NCBI GenBank assembly: GCA_028456385.1
Contig: JALNQF010000060.1
Coordinates: 62,001 to 126,000 of the forward strand
Length of the DNA stretch: 64,000 bases
Source: Ophiosphaerella korrae
Taxonomy: Eukaryota; Ascomycota; Dothideomycetes; Pleosporales; Phaeosphaeriaceae
Reading direction: 5' to 3'
The number at the start of each line of letters is the position of its first letter. Position 1 is the first letter of the stretch. Below the pieces are notes generated by a model, which saw nothing but the letters and a program-made list of their open reading frames with translations, had not been told where the DNA came from and did no database searches. This document shows positions 11,507 through 22,334 of this stretch, piece after piece. The position numbers and the translations under genes were made by a program.

Positions 11507-12330
11507 ATTTTCTTTAGAAGAGCGTAAATGTTGCGGTTGAGTGGAGAACTGCACTCACATTTACACTTGGCTAAAGCCGCTCTGGTGCCTTCAGTAACGG
11601 TCCATAGCTGCGGGCCGATGGCGAGATCCACATATGGATCATTTAATACCCGCGTAACCGGAAGCCGTTGTACATGTAGCAAGTGCCAATCAAGTTGGTT
11701 AATATAGAGGCCTTGCATAAAATCGCTCAGCAGCGCCAATTACTAATAAATCTCCGATTCGAACTGCCCGCTTACTCGGGCGTTTACTTGTGCAGCCGCA
11801 CCCCGCTAGGGTGGACGCCGTGTCACAGCATACCGGCGATAAACCACTCTACCAACCACTAATGGCTTGGGTAATGTGAGGGGTCGTGGTGACAGACCTC
11901 TAGGGGAGTCCTAGAGTGGCCCTCCGTGCTATGGATGCAACGATGGCGAAGGCGCGTAGAGGCGTAGATTGGGTTAGGTAGCAGGCAAGCGTACTCGACG
12001 GCGGGTATCACGGTGTGCGAAAGATCGCTGTTGCAAGTAATGTACTAGGCTTAGGTAAAGCTAAGCTTAACTACGAGACTTCTAACTATACACCTCTAGG
12101 ATGTCTATTGTGGTATCGTAGGATGCACGTAGAAGTAGGAGGCAGGTGGTGACCCGCAGTTGGCGAGATGAGTTGGAATATATGGCTTGAGTAGCTACAT
12201 GACGAGTTGGTGTCAGTCGCTATCCACTCCATCCGATCCTTTATCGGTGCCCACACGGAGCCGCAATGCTGACCTAAGCCTCCCCGATCACGTGCGGTCC
12301 TGCTACACCACACTATATACTGCGAGGGTT
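11507..12330. other. Intergenic, possible repeat remnants
   Basis: No protein-coding signal. A tRNA-like arrangement on the minus strand (11756-11861) lacks proper arm pairing and is not called. The stretch 12000-12330 is probably the degenerate distal part of the transposase relic to its right. Confidence 0.4.
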
Positions 12331-12781
12331 AGTAGGTTAGTAATCGCTAACCCGCTAATCCAGTCAAGCTCCTAGTATTCGTCCGCAGGGCTGATTAGTT
12401 CGAGCTCTACTGACCTGGTTCGGTTAGGATAATTATCTATAACAGGCCGAGAGGAGGTACTTTACTAGATAGATCGTTAGTATTAAGGATACTCTAGATA
12501 GTACTTTGCAGCTGCGGTACTAGTGCTAGTATACCCAATCTATTATAGCGAGTAATGTACTGTCTTACAGTCTCCTCCTATACTACATTAAGGCGCTGGC
12601 TAGTACTGCAGCGAGAGATTTTTAAGTTAGAGCCTTTGTGCCTACGCTAGAGCTGGTCAACTGGCACATTGTAATCGCGCGATAACTGCGCAAAATTTAG
12701 CTTTTTTAATATGTCTAAGGACGCTAAACAAAGCTCAATACACTTCTAGACATCTTTATATTGTCTAAATCTTGAATACAT
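12330..12781 (-). pseudogene. pogo/CENP-B-like transposase N-terminal relic
   Basis: On the minus strand an ATG at 12781 opens a frame reading MYSRFRQYKDV, then LNFAQLSRDYNVPVDQL and EETVRQYITRYNRLGIL. This is the helix-turn-helix plus CENP-B-like arrangement of pogo/Fot transposases. TAG/TAA codons fall where Gln or Trp is expected, and frame becomes hard to follow below about 12400. No catalytic domain or terminal repeats were recognised, so only the N-terminal third survives. Confidence 0.6.
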
Positions 12782-13036
12782 TGTGGTGGCGCGAAAAAAA
12801 CGAGTGTACAAGATGAAAAGTTGATGAAAAACTGCGTTGAGGCGTTCACGGCCAAGATGAGGAGTATCTTGGCTGGTGCGGCGAGCAGTAAGACTCTTAA
12901 TTGTTAGATCTATAGATAGATACTAGAGGTTAATAAAAAAGCTTTTCCGTAACGGCTATACATAGGCTTTAATAGAGGTAGATGCTACAACTTTTAGAAA
13001 AGCCTTTTTTACTATAATTATGTATGACTTGATCGA

Positions 13037-13330
13037 GAGAAGTAATTGATTACTCTGTCCTTATTCTCTGCTTACTCGCTGCTATTGATATCCTTCTTCA
13101 TTCTCTTTGATTTACTCTCGTGCCCAAGGGTTGCCCTTTGTTGAGCCGGCACGTTGCCATATTCCTGCTCTCGTCTCAAATGGTTGCGCCGCTACTGAGT
13201 TGGCGAGTTGCCGGTAGATTCTGGGTGTACCTGGAATCTGCTAATTGGCTCGCTTAGTTAGTGGCGCACGTGCTCGCGCGTGTGATGTCCGATCGATCGC
13301 CATCTGAATCTCACGAGCCGGTTCAGCTCC
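13037..13330 (+). repeat. Dispersed repeat, copy 1
   Basis: Shares ordered blocks with 49448-49645 in the same orientation: TTGATTACTCTGTC, ATTGATATCCTTC against ACTGATATCCTTC, CCCGTGCCCAA, GGTTGCCCTTTGTTGAGC, and GATCGATCGCCATCT(G/A)AATCTCACGAGCC. This copy is about 95 bp longer because of internal insertions. It is probably a non-autonomous transposon or LTR fragment; no coding capacity seen. Confidence 0.7.
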
Positions 13331-13525
13331 ATCTTATCTGACAGCGTCATATCTGACAATAAGCTTTTATATATTTACTAGCCACTTATATTAGGCTTTT
13401 TCTCTAATAAAAAGAAGAGTTATACTAATAATTAGCAAGTTATAAGAGTAGTATTATATATAGTAAATAAATAAATAATATGTATTTAAAAATCTCGGAA
13501 GCCTTTCGAAGGATATGCTTTCCCG

Positions 13526-14954
13526 CTACGGCTGCGATCCTAATACCTTGCTTGTATTCACAGTTAAATGTATATTACCAGGACCTACTGTTTTAGATTT
13601 AAAACTACCCCATCGACTAGTAGAGTGCAGAAGTGTAGGTATCCATGACATCAGAGACGAAGCCATTTCCCTAAGGAACTTGTTTCCTCTAACAATTGCC
13701 GGGAACGTGGGCGTACAGAAAACAAGTATCATGCAAAGCATTTCAGCGAGACACCCAGATCCAACTGCAGATATAGTATACGCTGTGTCAGGAGAGACTA
13801 TGTACCGTGCCGTTGCAACGAGTCGGTAAATTCCTGATACCGTAGCACTAATGATTTTACACGTCAGCTATGCATATCCAGGTATATTGAATGATTAGGC
13901 TTCTAGGGGAACTTACAGCACACCGATACCGAAGATTACTGAAATGCCAACCTTTCGCCTCATCGTTATTTGTAATCGCCAGATGAGGTTCTGAGGTAGG
14001 ACTAGAATAGCAATGTCTAGCAAGACATTGACACCGGATGAAGTCATGTCCAAGATAAAGGTGTTTATACATTTGCCAGGGATGGTTCTATCCCATATGC
14101 GCTCATATGGCCTACAGGAGGCAGCTGACGCAATTACACACGAGGAGTAGAATATAACATTCACTACTAATAGAATGTAGCAGGTTTTCTATAATACTAT
14201 AGTAAGCCCTAATGTACTCCATACTTAATGAGTTGTGGCTATACCTCATCACTAATCTAGATGAAGTAGAGCAGGAGGTGAAAGCCGTTTTTATGAGTGC
14301 ACTTACAGAGAACCATGGGCTGATCCCGTATGGAGCAAAGAGCCGAGTCCATTCCAGCAGAATCGCAGCCTTCAAAAGCATAATAGATATTGCGTAGAAG
14401 CAGGCGCTAAGATGAATGAACTGCCTCGATCAGTTTTCATCCAATATCAGCAAGGGAGTAAAGATTGCAAATTATGGTCCTACCCATATCAACTCTGACA
14501 TATCTTTTATACGTATATCCCACTGATGTACGAAAAGCCCAACGCTACCGATTATACGGAAAATACAGTATACGAAGGAGACAAATAAAGCCTAGGAAGC
14601 GGATGATTAGATACATCTGTGATGCGACTATATGGCGAGGGTGGGGTATCTTTACATATCCAGAGAAAGCGAGAACTAACTTGATTAGAAATGAGTCAAT
14701 ACAAGCAAGATTTGGAACATCGTACAGTCCTCTACATACACCTTTCGGATAACTAATAACCTCGCATAGGCTCTTAGGCAAACAGCGAGCGTTGTTATCA
14801 CCAAGCAAAAGAGTGCCACGAACTTTCCAAGGGCGTTTCCATTTGAAGGGTTTACGAGCTGGGACACTGTTCCGTTTGGAGGGGTCAAAGCTGGCCCATT
14901 AAGAGCTGCTTCCTGGAGAGCCGGCGGAAGTGAGCGAATCCATTCAAAAGACAT
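13526..14954 (-). CDS. Fungal rhodopsin-domain integral membrane protein (PTH11-like), left flank of cluster
   Basis: Six exons join in phase: 14954-14726, 14675-14656 (20 nt), 14591-14484, 14420-14307, 14188-13917 and 13847-13526, giving 354 aa. The start MSFEWIRSLPPALQEA precedes TM1 (FVALFCLVITTLAVCL). Family landmarks are YVED after TM1, GLFVHQWDIRIKD, MLLKAAILLEWTRLFAP, CRPYERIWDRTIPGKC, and LDIAILVLPQ. About seven hydrophobic spans are visible. Members of this fungal family are plasma-membrane proteins of mostly unknown role, related to the PTH11-type receptors implicated in surface sensing. The gene is intact although transposon relics lie just to its right-hand coordinates' lower side. 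It faces away from the cluster's central promoter, on the same strand as the amidase. Membership in the cluster is uncertain. Confidence 0.85.
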
Positions 14955-15730
14955 GGTGGATAGTGCGCTAGAAAGGAACGCGCCGGTCGCGTGGAATAAG
15001 ATACTTTGCTTTATCTAACTTCCAAATGAGATTAGGAAACCTTTCATTATTTAATGGCTAGCTCTAGAGTATTTAATTTCTTAGTGACAAAAATAGCAGC
15101 GTAAGCATGTCGAAAACCCCTTACTCACTGTGCGAAGTTTGGGGGCGGGTAGATATGAAACCTAAGGCTTATGACCTGGATACCCTTGTCCGTTTAAAAA
15201 AATGCATCGAACTGATCGACTAGAACATTCCTAATGAACTTACGTGCATTTGCGGGTAGAACGGAAACGTCGCCACCGTGTCGCATGCGTTGGAGTGCAT
15301 ATTATAAGCCTGAACAACTGATAGGCCCGTTTTTTGCCAAGACTGCACCTGGCTGCCTCTAAGCGCCATAGTTCCAAAGTATAGCCGGATGACGCAGGGT
15401 ACTTCTTAGGTCACACAGCGATTACTGATGCTCTTCTAAATCCCCGAAGATAATTGGGGGCGTTTCGGCGCGGGAACCCGTCCGCGAGCCTTCGCCGCGT
15501 TTGTTGATGTTACTGATACTAACATGCACTATTTTCTTCATTCAGAGAATCTTGGCAGGTAATATCTATTAAAAGTTAAGGTATTTATTGTTTCAATCGT
15601 GCTCTACGGTATACCATTCCGGCCTGGCTTAGCAACATACTCGAGCATGAGAAAATATCTTTGTGTTATATATTAGCTCAGATCTAGTTTTTTAAAACCG
15701 CGACGTGGGTGTGGTTCTAGTTTGTGTTCC
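14955..15730. other. Intergenic
   Basis: Promoter side of the rhodopsin-domain gene and 3' flank of the amidase. No further feature recognised. Confidence 0.5.
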
Positions 15731-17777
15731 CTAGGCTGCACCACCTCCTCTTGTCTGTTGTTTCGCAAGCTGTACCATATCTACCCATGTTGGTGGCCGA
15801 CACTGTGTATCAGCATTTAGATACTCGACGTCTAAACCAAATTGCATTAGAGCAGCTTCGCTCGCCCATTCGCCCGTTGCCATCAACCCAACAGGAATTT
15901 TACCTGCCGTCTCTACATTGGCAACTTCCCCTACACTAGAATGACCTTCGGGGAAGACAAAACCCACTGGTAAGCTGATACTTGGGGCTCCACAGAAATT
16001 TGCTAGCCAGATATACTCCATGCTCTCTTGTGTTCGATCTCCATCACTTATTCCATATTGGAGCTCAGAAGCCGAGCGAATAGGCCAGCCAACGCATGCT
16101 GTAGTAGGAGTTACAATGACCATGCCAGGATATTTTTGCCAAAGCCATGCAAGATGTTGCATTAGTACACCTCTGAGCTTCTGAGCTAGAAGATAGTCAG
16201 TGGATGGCGTTGTACGCCCAAGAGCAAGCATGATGCGAATTGTGGGAGAAATCCCTTTGGTATCAGGTAGGACGGTTGCCGCGTCCGTAAGCATTGTCAT
16301 AGCGTGTGCGATTCGACCTTCCACGACGAACGGAATTTCGATGGGAACTATCGTATAATTCTTGCTAGCACTAAGGCGTTTAATGATCCCGCGACAGAGC
16401 TCCTGAATACCAGGCGCGGCTTGCTGAAACCATAGCTCGGGAATGCCAATAATTTTAGGTTGGCCAGTATCCTCGGTCATTGTTTGAGACGCCACTGTGG
16501 ACAAGCGGAACGGCGAGGTAGGATGCGGTCGAGAAACCGCGTTGTATACGGCGATGAGGGAGCCGATGTCGGCTGCTATAGGGCCTTTAACAGCACAGGT
16601 GCTACTGTGGTTCGGAGTCGGCATGAACGATAAACGATTATGGCTTGGCTTGAGACCGTAGACAGAGCAAAAAGACGAGGGAATTCGAACGCTACCACCA
16701 GCATCGCTCCCCAACGCAATTGGCACAAGGCCAGTCGATACGGCGTAAGCAGACCCAGAAGAACTACCGCCACAATAGTATTCTGAATTATACGGATTTA
16801 GTGGAGTTCCATAGATAGTATTGTTACCAGAAGTGTCTGCTAGTGTAAGTTGATAAGTAAGTTAATAGTGACAAAGGCCTTACCCATGCCATATTCAACC
16901 ATGGACACTTTGCCTACGATTATCACACCAGCCTCCTTTAGCTTTGCAATACACCAGCTATCAATCTTCTTGCTATCCTGTCTCCCATCCATGCTTTCTC
17001 TCGCAGACCCTAGACTGGTTGCATACCCTTCAACGTCATATTCATCTTTGATTGCTGCTAGAATACCGTCCAGTGGCCCAAGCGACCGTTTTTCCTGGTA
17101 TCGCAACGTAGATGCTTCAGCAGCCTTAAGAACAAGATCCGATTTGACATTAATCCATGCGGTTGAATGCTCACCTGGTGGGGATGTGTCACGTTGAATC
17201 ATGGGAAGAATAGCTTTCGCGACAGCCAATGGGGTAATTTCTCCAGAGAGATAAAGACTTCTGTAGTGTGCGACAGAATACCTTCCATTAGTCGAGCTGT
17301 CGAATTGGGCACCGGGTGAGAGTTCCTGCCCTACGCTACGCGATTTTGCCGGCGTGGTTTGAGATCCGTTGACCTCAATTGGAATAACCGTAGGGTCGAA
17401 TTTTGCCTCGACCTCGTCAATGTGCTCCCTAATACTAGGCAGCAAGCCAAAACCTGCATTTTTCCAAATAAACCGTCTAACAAACCCGAGCTGTTCAATG
17501 CTAGTAAAACCGGTTCTCAGTCAGCTGCTGGATTAAGAAATTACAAAAAAAAATGAAGGAGAATGACTTACATAGTGGCGAAGACTACTAAAATCCAGCC
17601 TGACAGCCTGGGATTGTGCCTTCTCTGGTTATTATACGGTACAGTGGGCCTATCCTAGTCAGTAGTGAGATTGGCACAGGAATATTCAAGCTTCTGTGTG
17701 CTTTGGATCCAAACTCACGCGCGAATTGGGTCTGGATAGCGTAGCAGGAACCTCTGGCGACCTTGCGACCCCATCAT
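15731..17777 (-). CDS. Amidase (amidase-signature hydrolase), cluster gene
   Basis: Four exons join in phase: 17777-17719, 17622-17572, 17500-16884 and 16839-15731, giving about 611 aa. It starts MMGSQGRQRFLLRYPDP; the short exon 2 supplies HNPRLSGWILVVFATI. Amidase-signature motifs are the catalytic Lys in ILAAIKDEYDVEG (about residue 188), the Gly/Ser-rich GGSSSGSA with the cis-Ser (about 268), and the nucleophile in DAGGSVRIPSSF (about Ser 292). So the Ser-cisSer-Lys triad is complete. The family hydrolyses C-N bonds of amides, and some members act in fungal toxin and indole pathways. It lies 215 bp from the SDR gene and on the same strand. I infer it cleaves an amide, such as an N-acyl protecting group, of the cluster product; the real substrate is unknown. 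The upstream ATG (17777) could be replaced by the next in-frame ATG at 17774. Confidence 0.85.
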
Positions 17778-17992
17778 AATGCAATCAACAGAAGGTCGGG
17801 TCTAGTGAAAAGCTATTGGCACAAGGGGATTTGTTGAACCAGATGAAAGATAGGGTGAGTTTTGCTAGCAAGAAAAGATTATTAACGGAAAGAAATGCAT
17901 TGCGGGATAGCTGTGCTGTTAAGATCCAGTAAGTGCGGGGCAGTGTGGCCTATGATAACCATGACGGAGTCACGTGATGCTAAATTTGTATA

Positions 17993-19306
17993 TTACAACT
18001 CTTTGGTATCTAAATTTGGAACCTTCATTGCAAAGTCGTTGATGATCTCCCCCCAGACCAATGCTTGAGCCTTTTTCGCGCCATCGCTCGTCATGTTAGG
18101 AATAGCTTTTCTGGTAGAGGTTATTTTGTAAGTAAAAAGCCAGGCTCAACGAATTCGTCAGGAAACTTACTTTTGGTACGACTTATCTGATAACCATACA
18201 ATTGAGAATTTACCCTATTGTGGTCTCTAGATTAGCCATAGATCATGCGCTTATGAACCAACTTGCAGTTGCTACATACATGCTCTTCTTTAGACATTCG
18301 GGCTGCCTTGACATAAACCCTCGCGCCGGAATCTGTTGACTTGCCTAGGATCTGCATGTATATAGGTACACCAATCTTCATCACCCATGACCTACGGGCA
18401 ACGAGACGACCGATATCCGAATTCACAAGCCCTGGGCAGACGCTATTCACGATGACTTGCGGTCTAATTGTTCGCCGGCGTTAGCGCATATTTCAATACT
18501 TGACGAGAACACAAGCAACATAAGTATCTACTTACTCGCCATTAGGCCCAAGTGCCCGTTTGCAAACCTCTTTGACCCCGTACATTAACACCAATTTGCT
18601 GTTGGCATAATTTGGTTCGGTCGTCTTCCACAGAGAGGGCCAGTTCTCTTTGCTACTAAGATGGTGCAATATCCCACCCTGGCCCGCCCATTCTACCCAG
18701 TGCTTGATGTCGGGGTATAGGTGGTCTCGTGAGCTGACAAAAACCAGATGCGCTGGATCCTGTCGAGTATTTCGCCCGTCTTTCATCCACGCCAATAAGA
18801 GCAACGCTATTAGAATGGTACTAAGCGCATTTACTTGAATGGTCTGCTCCCTAGAATAGTTCTTAGATTTTAGACGCGCCGATTGATGCAATCATATGAC
18901 CTCACCAGCCTTCAGGACTTCGCTCAAACTGAGAGTTGATACTGCCAGCATTGAGCACCGCGACATCCAGCTGTCCAGGACTCGCAAGATGACTTTTAAG
19001 TCGTTCAATGAATGCTATACATGATATGTAGCTACTCATATCCAAGGGCAAAGCTATAACCCTATCTTTGCCTTGAATTTTGGCGGCTTTTTCGATCTTT
19101 TCCTTAACTGCCTCTCCCTTACCTTCAGTGCGGAAAGTAATGATAACATTAGCACCTAACGTGGCAAAGTGAATAGCTGCCGCCAGACCCAGTCCGGTTG
19201 TTCCACCAGTGATGAGGACAGTCTGGCCATCGAAAGACCTAGCGGGTGGAAGTGGCTCTGGTATGAATCGTCCAAGAATACGACGCGGTGAGATGTTAAG
19301 AAGCAT
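17993..19306 (-). CDS. Short-chain dehydrogenase/reductase, cluster gene
   Basis: Five exons join in phase: 19306-18906, 18850-18536, 18463-18280, 18214-18171 and 18110-17993, giving 353 aa. It begins MLLNISPRRILGRF. The cofactor motif is TVLITGGTTGLGLAAA (TGxxxGxG), the NAG motif is VAVLNAGS, the catalytic Ser lies in LVFVSSRDHL and the YxxxK motif is YANSK. The C-terminal exons read GKFSIVWLSDKSYQ and NMTSDGAKKAQALVWGEIIND, as in fungal retinol-dehydrogenase-like SDRs. These use NAD(P)H to reduce ketones or oxidise alcohols. Next to a polyketide synthase and an oxoamine synthase, ketone reduction of the released amino-ketone is the simplest proposal, by analogy with the fumonisin pathway reductase. 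The sequence does not prove it. Confidence 0.85.
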
Positions 19307-19617
19307 ATTGTTAACGGGTTGACTTCTAAGGGTAGTCGATTGCTATATACGTATATAAAGATCCATTTGAGCATTATAATAATAAGCTGTGGTCAACGCG
19401 GGCAATCCAAGTTGGGTAGAAGGTTTTTCGGCCTAGTTTTTATTAACGGTTTGAATACATAGCGCAAACTCGCTGTAAAACCTTAGTAATAAAGACCGAA
19501 GTTTTTTCGACCTCGTTTGGATCATTCAATTTAATTTTTTAGTGGTGTTCCCGTAAAAGTCTTGGCAACCAGCGCATGCGTTATGCGCTTGCTAGGAGAC
19601 AATACCAATGGGGTCAA

Positions 19618-20072
19618 AGATTCTCACTCAATATATGCAGTGTAACAGTAAGCAGTGAGACTACTCCGCCTCCATTTCGTCAATCAACAAGATAAGCAAT
19701 GTCAATCGGTTTTGCATTCTTGCGACATCAGCACGTATAGGTTTACTGTCGGGCTCAGTCAAAAAGAACAAGATTCTCACTCAATGTACGCAGTGTGACG
19801 GTAAGCAGCGAGAATTCCCCGCCCTCGCTCGTTAATCAACATGACCGGCAATGTCGATCGGTTTTGCCTTCTTGCGACATTAGCACGTATACGTTTACTG
19901 CCGGGCTCGGTCAAAAAGAACAAGGTTGTTATCTAATGCACGCAGTGTGACGGTAAGCAGTGAGACTTCCCCGCCCCCACTCGTTAATCAACATAATCGG
20001 CAATGTCGTTCGGTTTTGCCTTCTCACAGCATCAGCATAGATAGTTTCACTGCCAGGCTCGGTTAAAGAGAG
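19618..20072 (+). repeat. Three tandem copies of a ~152-bp repeat between the SDR and AOS genes
   Basis: Units start at about 19618, 19769 and 19921. Each contains GCAGTGTGACGGTAAGCAG-like, CTCGTTAATCAACAT-like, GGCAATGTCGATCGGTTTTG-like and ACTGCCGGGCTCGGT-like blocks in the same order. Units 1 and 2 match most closely at their starts; unit 3 differs most at its first 20 bp and in TTCTCACAGCATC. The units lie upstream of the SDR start (19306) and downstream of the AOS stop (20203). They are not coding in any frame that I can support. Each holds a GGCAA...TTGCC imperfect palindrome. Confidence 0.85.
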
Positions 20073-20202
20073 GTTGCATATGCTAAAGACATTCACCTAC
20101 AGCAATCAATAATCCTCGTCGAAGATAGATCGGAAAAAAGCCGTATTTAATCGTTACACAGAGAAGTAATGGACGCCAATCTTTTAAGCGTATTCGTCAT
20201 AC

Positions 20203-21724
20203 TTGAGTCGCCTTCTGCATAGCACTCTGCATTGCGTAGGCGCGCCGCGCCGCATTAGGCAGCGCGCTCTCAGACTCTCCGTGGTAAATCTCAAGCATCT
20301 CACCTGCCCAGTCACATATAGCGGCTACCAAAATCTCAACCTGCTCCATCGTATTATGAGCATGAAAAACAAGTCGAACCCGACTCTGCCCTTTAGGAAC
20401 CACTGGGAACACCATGGGGTAAGCGTTTATGTTGTTCAGCACCAATTGAAAGAAGAGGAACATCTCGTGACCTGGCCGAGTGCGTAAAGGTACGATATGG
20501 GTCTGGAAAGGGCGGTGCTCCCAATCTTCTAGAAGTGGAACATCTAAGATGCCTTCTTCTACAGCTTCGTCCCAGACAGGTTTTGCAGTAAGGGTTTTGA
20601 AGAAATAGTTAACATTTCGTTGTATTCGCTCTTGAGCCTACCGGATCCGGAAAACCCTATCAGCAGATGAACGGTCACAATGACTAGATCCCGTATGTAC
20701 TTACCTCTTGAGTGGCTCCGCTCATGAGAAGTTGGTATCCGGACCGGATAGAAGCAACCATAGGAAAAGAAGGTGCACAGCTGAAAGTCATTGAACGCGC
20801 AAAGTTCAGGAGCATGCAGCGAATTGTCTTGTTGCATAATATCAAGCCTTCAATATCGAGTTAGTTGGTAGATAGTGATAATACGATGAGCACCTTACCT
20901 CCAACCGATCCTAGAGCCTTGCTGGCTACATGGATCCGAATGGCTATTTGCTTCTCGAGTCCTAGTAGAGAAACTAGCCCTCTTCCATTTGCTCCAATGA
21001 CTCCAAGACTGTGAGCCTCATCCACAACGAACTGGGCGTTACCAAGAGGGAACTCATCCTTTACAAGTTGTACGAACTCTTCGAGCTTGCATACATCTCC
21101 GTCCATGCTGTAAATTGATTCGACGCATACGAGAACAGAGCGTGTGCCGGATTGGAACTCTGGTTGTATGTTTTTAAGAGTTACCAGGACATCGCGCAGA
21201 GAATCCACATCATTGTGGAGAAATGGCAACTTGTGCTCTGCTAAACTGAGGTGGAAACCCTCGTGGCTGCTTGCATGCACCAATTCGTCGTATACTATCG
21301 CATCCCCGGGCAGAAGAACACCAGAAAGAACGCCCACATTAGCAGCGAAGCCCGACTGTGTGATGTAGACAGTCTCAACTCCATGAAATTCTGCAATCTC
21401 TTTTTCAACTTGGTTGAGGTAACTATAATTGCCGTATTGGATACGCGAACCAGCGGCTGCCAGGTCAAAGTTGGGGTGGCGCTCAAGTTCAGCTAGAAAG
21501 GCTTCGCGGACGCGGCCAGAACGAGATAGTGACAGAAAGTCGCAAGTGGTGAAATCAGCGACACTGTCATCCCAGCGGGGCTTCAGGCACATTAACGACT
21601 GGTCTTGTCGGCGGTAGTCCAGGGCTTGCTCAAGGTTACGGTAGAAGGCCGGCTCGTTCTTCATAGCTGCTGCTTGAAGACGATTTTCCTCTGCCCATTC
21701 TTTGATTAGAGCTTCAGCATACAT
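20203..21724 (-). CDS. Alpha-oxoamine synthase (AOS), PLP-dependent; predicted polyketide chain-release enzyme
   Basis: Three exons join in phase: 21724-20899, 20847-20705 and 20637-20203, giving 467 aa. The frame is open to 21817 but the first ATG after the upstream stop is 21724 (MYAEALIKEW). Fold-type I PLP signatures are TCDFLSLS and GSRIQYGNYSYLNQVEKEIA near the N-terminus, the ring-stacking His in YDELVHASSHEG (about 150), Asp in FVVDEAHSLGVIG (about 235) and the Schiff-base Lys in HVASKALGSVGG (about 269). The family (AONS, KBL, serine palmitoyltransferase) condenses an acyl thioester with an amino acid and releases CO2. It stands alone, not fused to a second domain as in fumonisin Fum8. 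Beside a synthase lacking any release domain, it most likely offloads the polyketide as a 2-amino-3-ketone. The amino acid used cannot be read from the sequence. Confidence 0.88.
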
Positions 21725-22334
21725 AATAATCAAGGAAGATAATGATACTTCTGGAGGCTTGTTCGTTGAATTTTGGACAGAAGCGAAGGAATGATTGTTG
21801 ATGTATTCGCCTAGCAATTAAGGTTTAGGTTCTCAGGATTATTGGTGGTAATATCATATCTGCTGAAGTGTCTCCCACGATGAGGGATTAACCGGATGCC
21901 TGATACGGACTAACTCGAATACGGCTATCATCGTCATCTTGCATCTTGATGCTTGAAGAATCTTGTTCCACACTTGATGCACGGCTAGGTTTACTAATCT
22001 TAGATGACAGTCCTCGAATACCTTGATTGTTACGGATGAATCTACGGATCAGCATTTATCGATTGCATTCAAATCTTCTTTAAATCTGCGAAAATACCTT
22101 GCTAGGATGAGTAGATTCAAGATATGCTAAACCTAGATGTGATGCACTCGGAGGTATTTTCTGTATTTTGAAGGGATGCAAATCGTCTCCCTCGCAGATC
22201 AAAGAAAGGCAAAAACACGAGGGCATCGCAATGTTCTCGTATTGTGATCTTAAAATAATATCTAACTACAAAAAAAAGAGAAAGTCCCCAGACTGATAGC
22301 TTTGCGGCTGATACTATTAATAATACTAGATATA
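21725..22334. other. Intergenic, AOS promoter region
   Basis: 610 bp between the transporter stop and the AOS start codon. No motif stands out by eye. Confidence 0.5.

Noticed and set aside
11756..11861. tRNA-like arrangement on the minus strand (A-box-like TGGTAGAGTGG and B-box-like GTTCGAATC)
   Set aside because: The boxes are about 90 bp apart and neither the acceptor nor the T arm pairs properly. It could be a tRNA-derived repeat fragment but there is not enough to call a gene.
19618..20072. CRISPR-like reading of the regularly spaced repeats
   Set aside because: This is a eukaryotic genome, and the units are long contiguous tandem copies without unique spacers.
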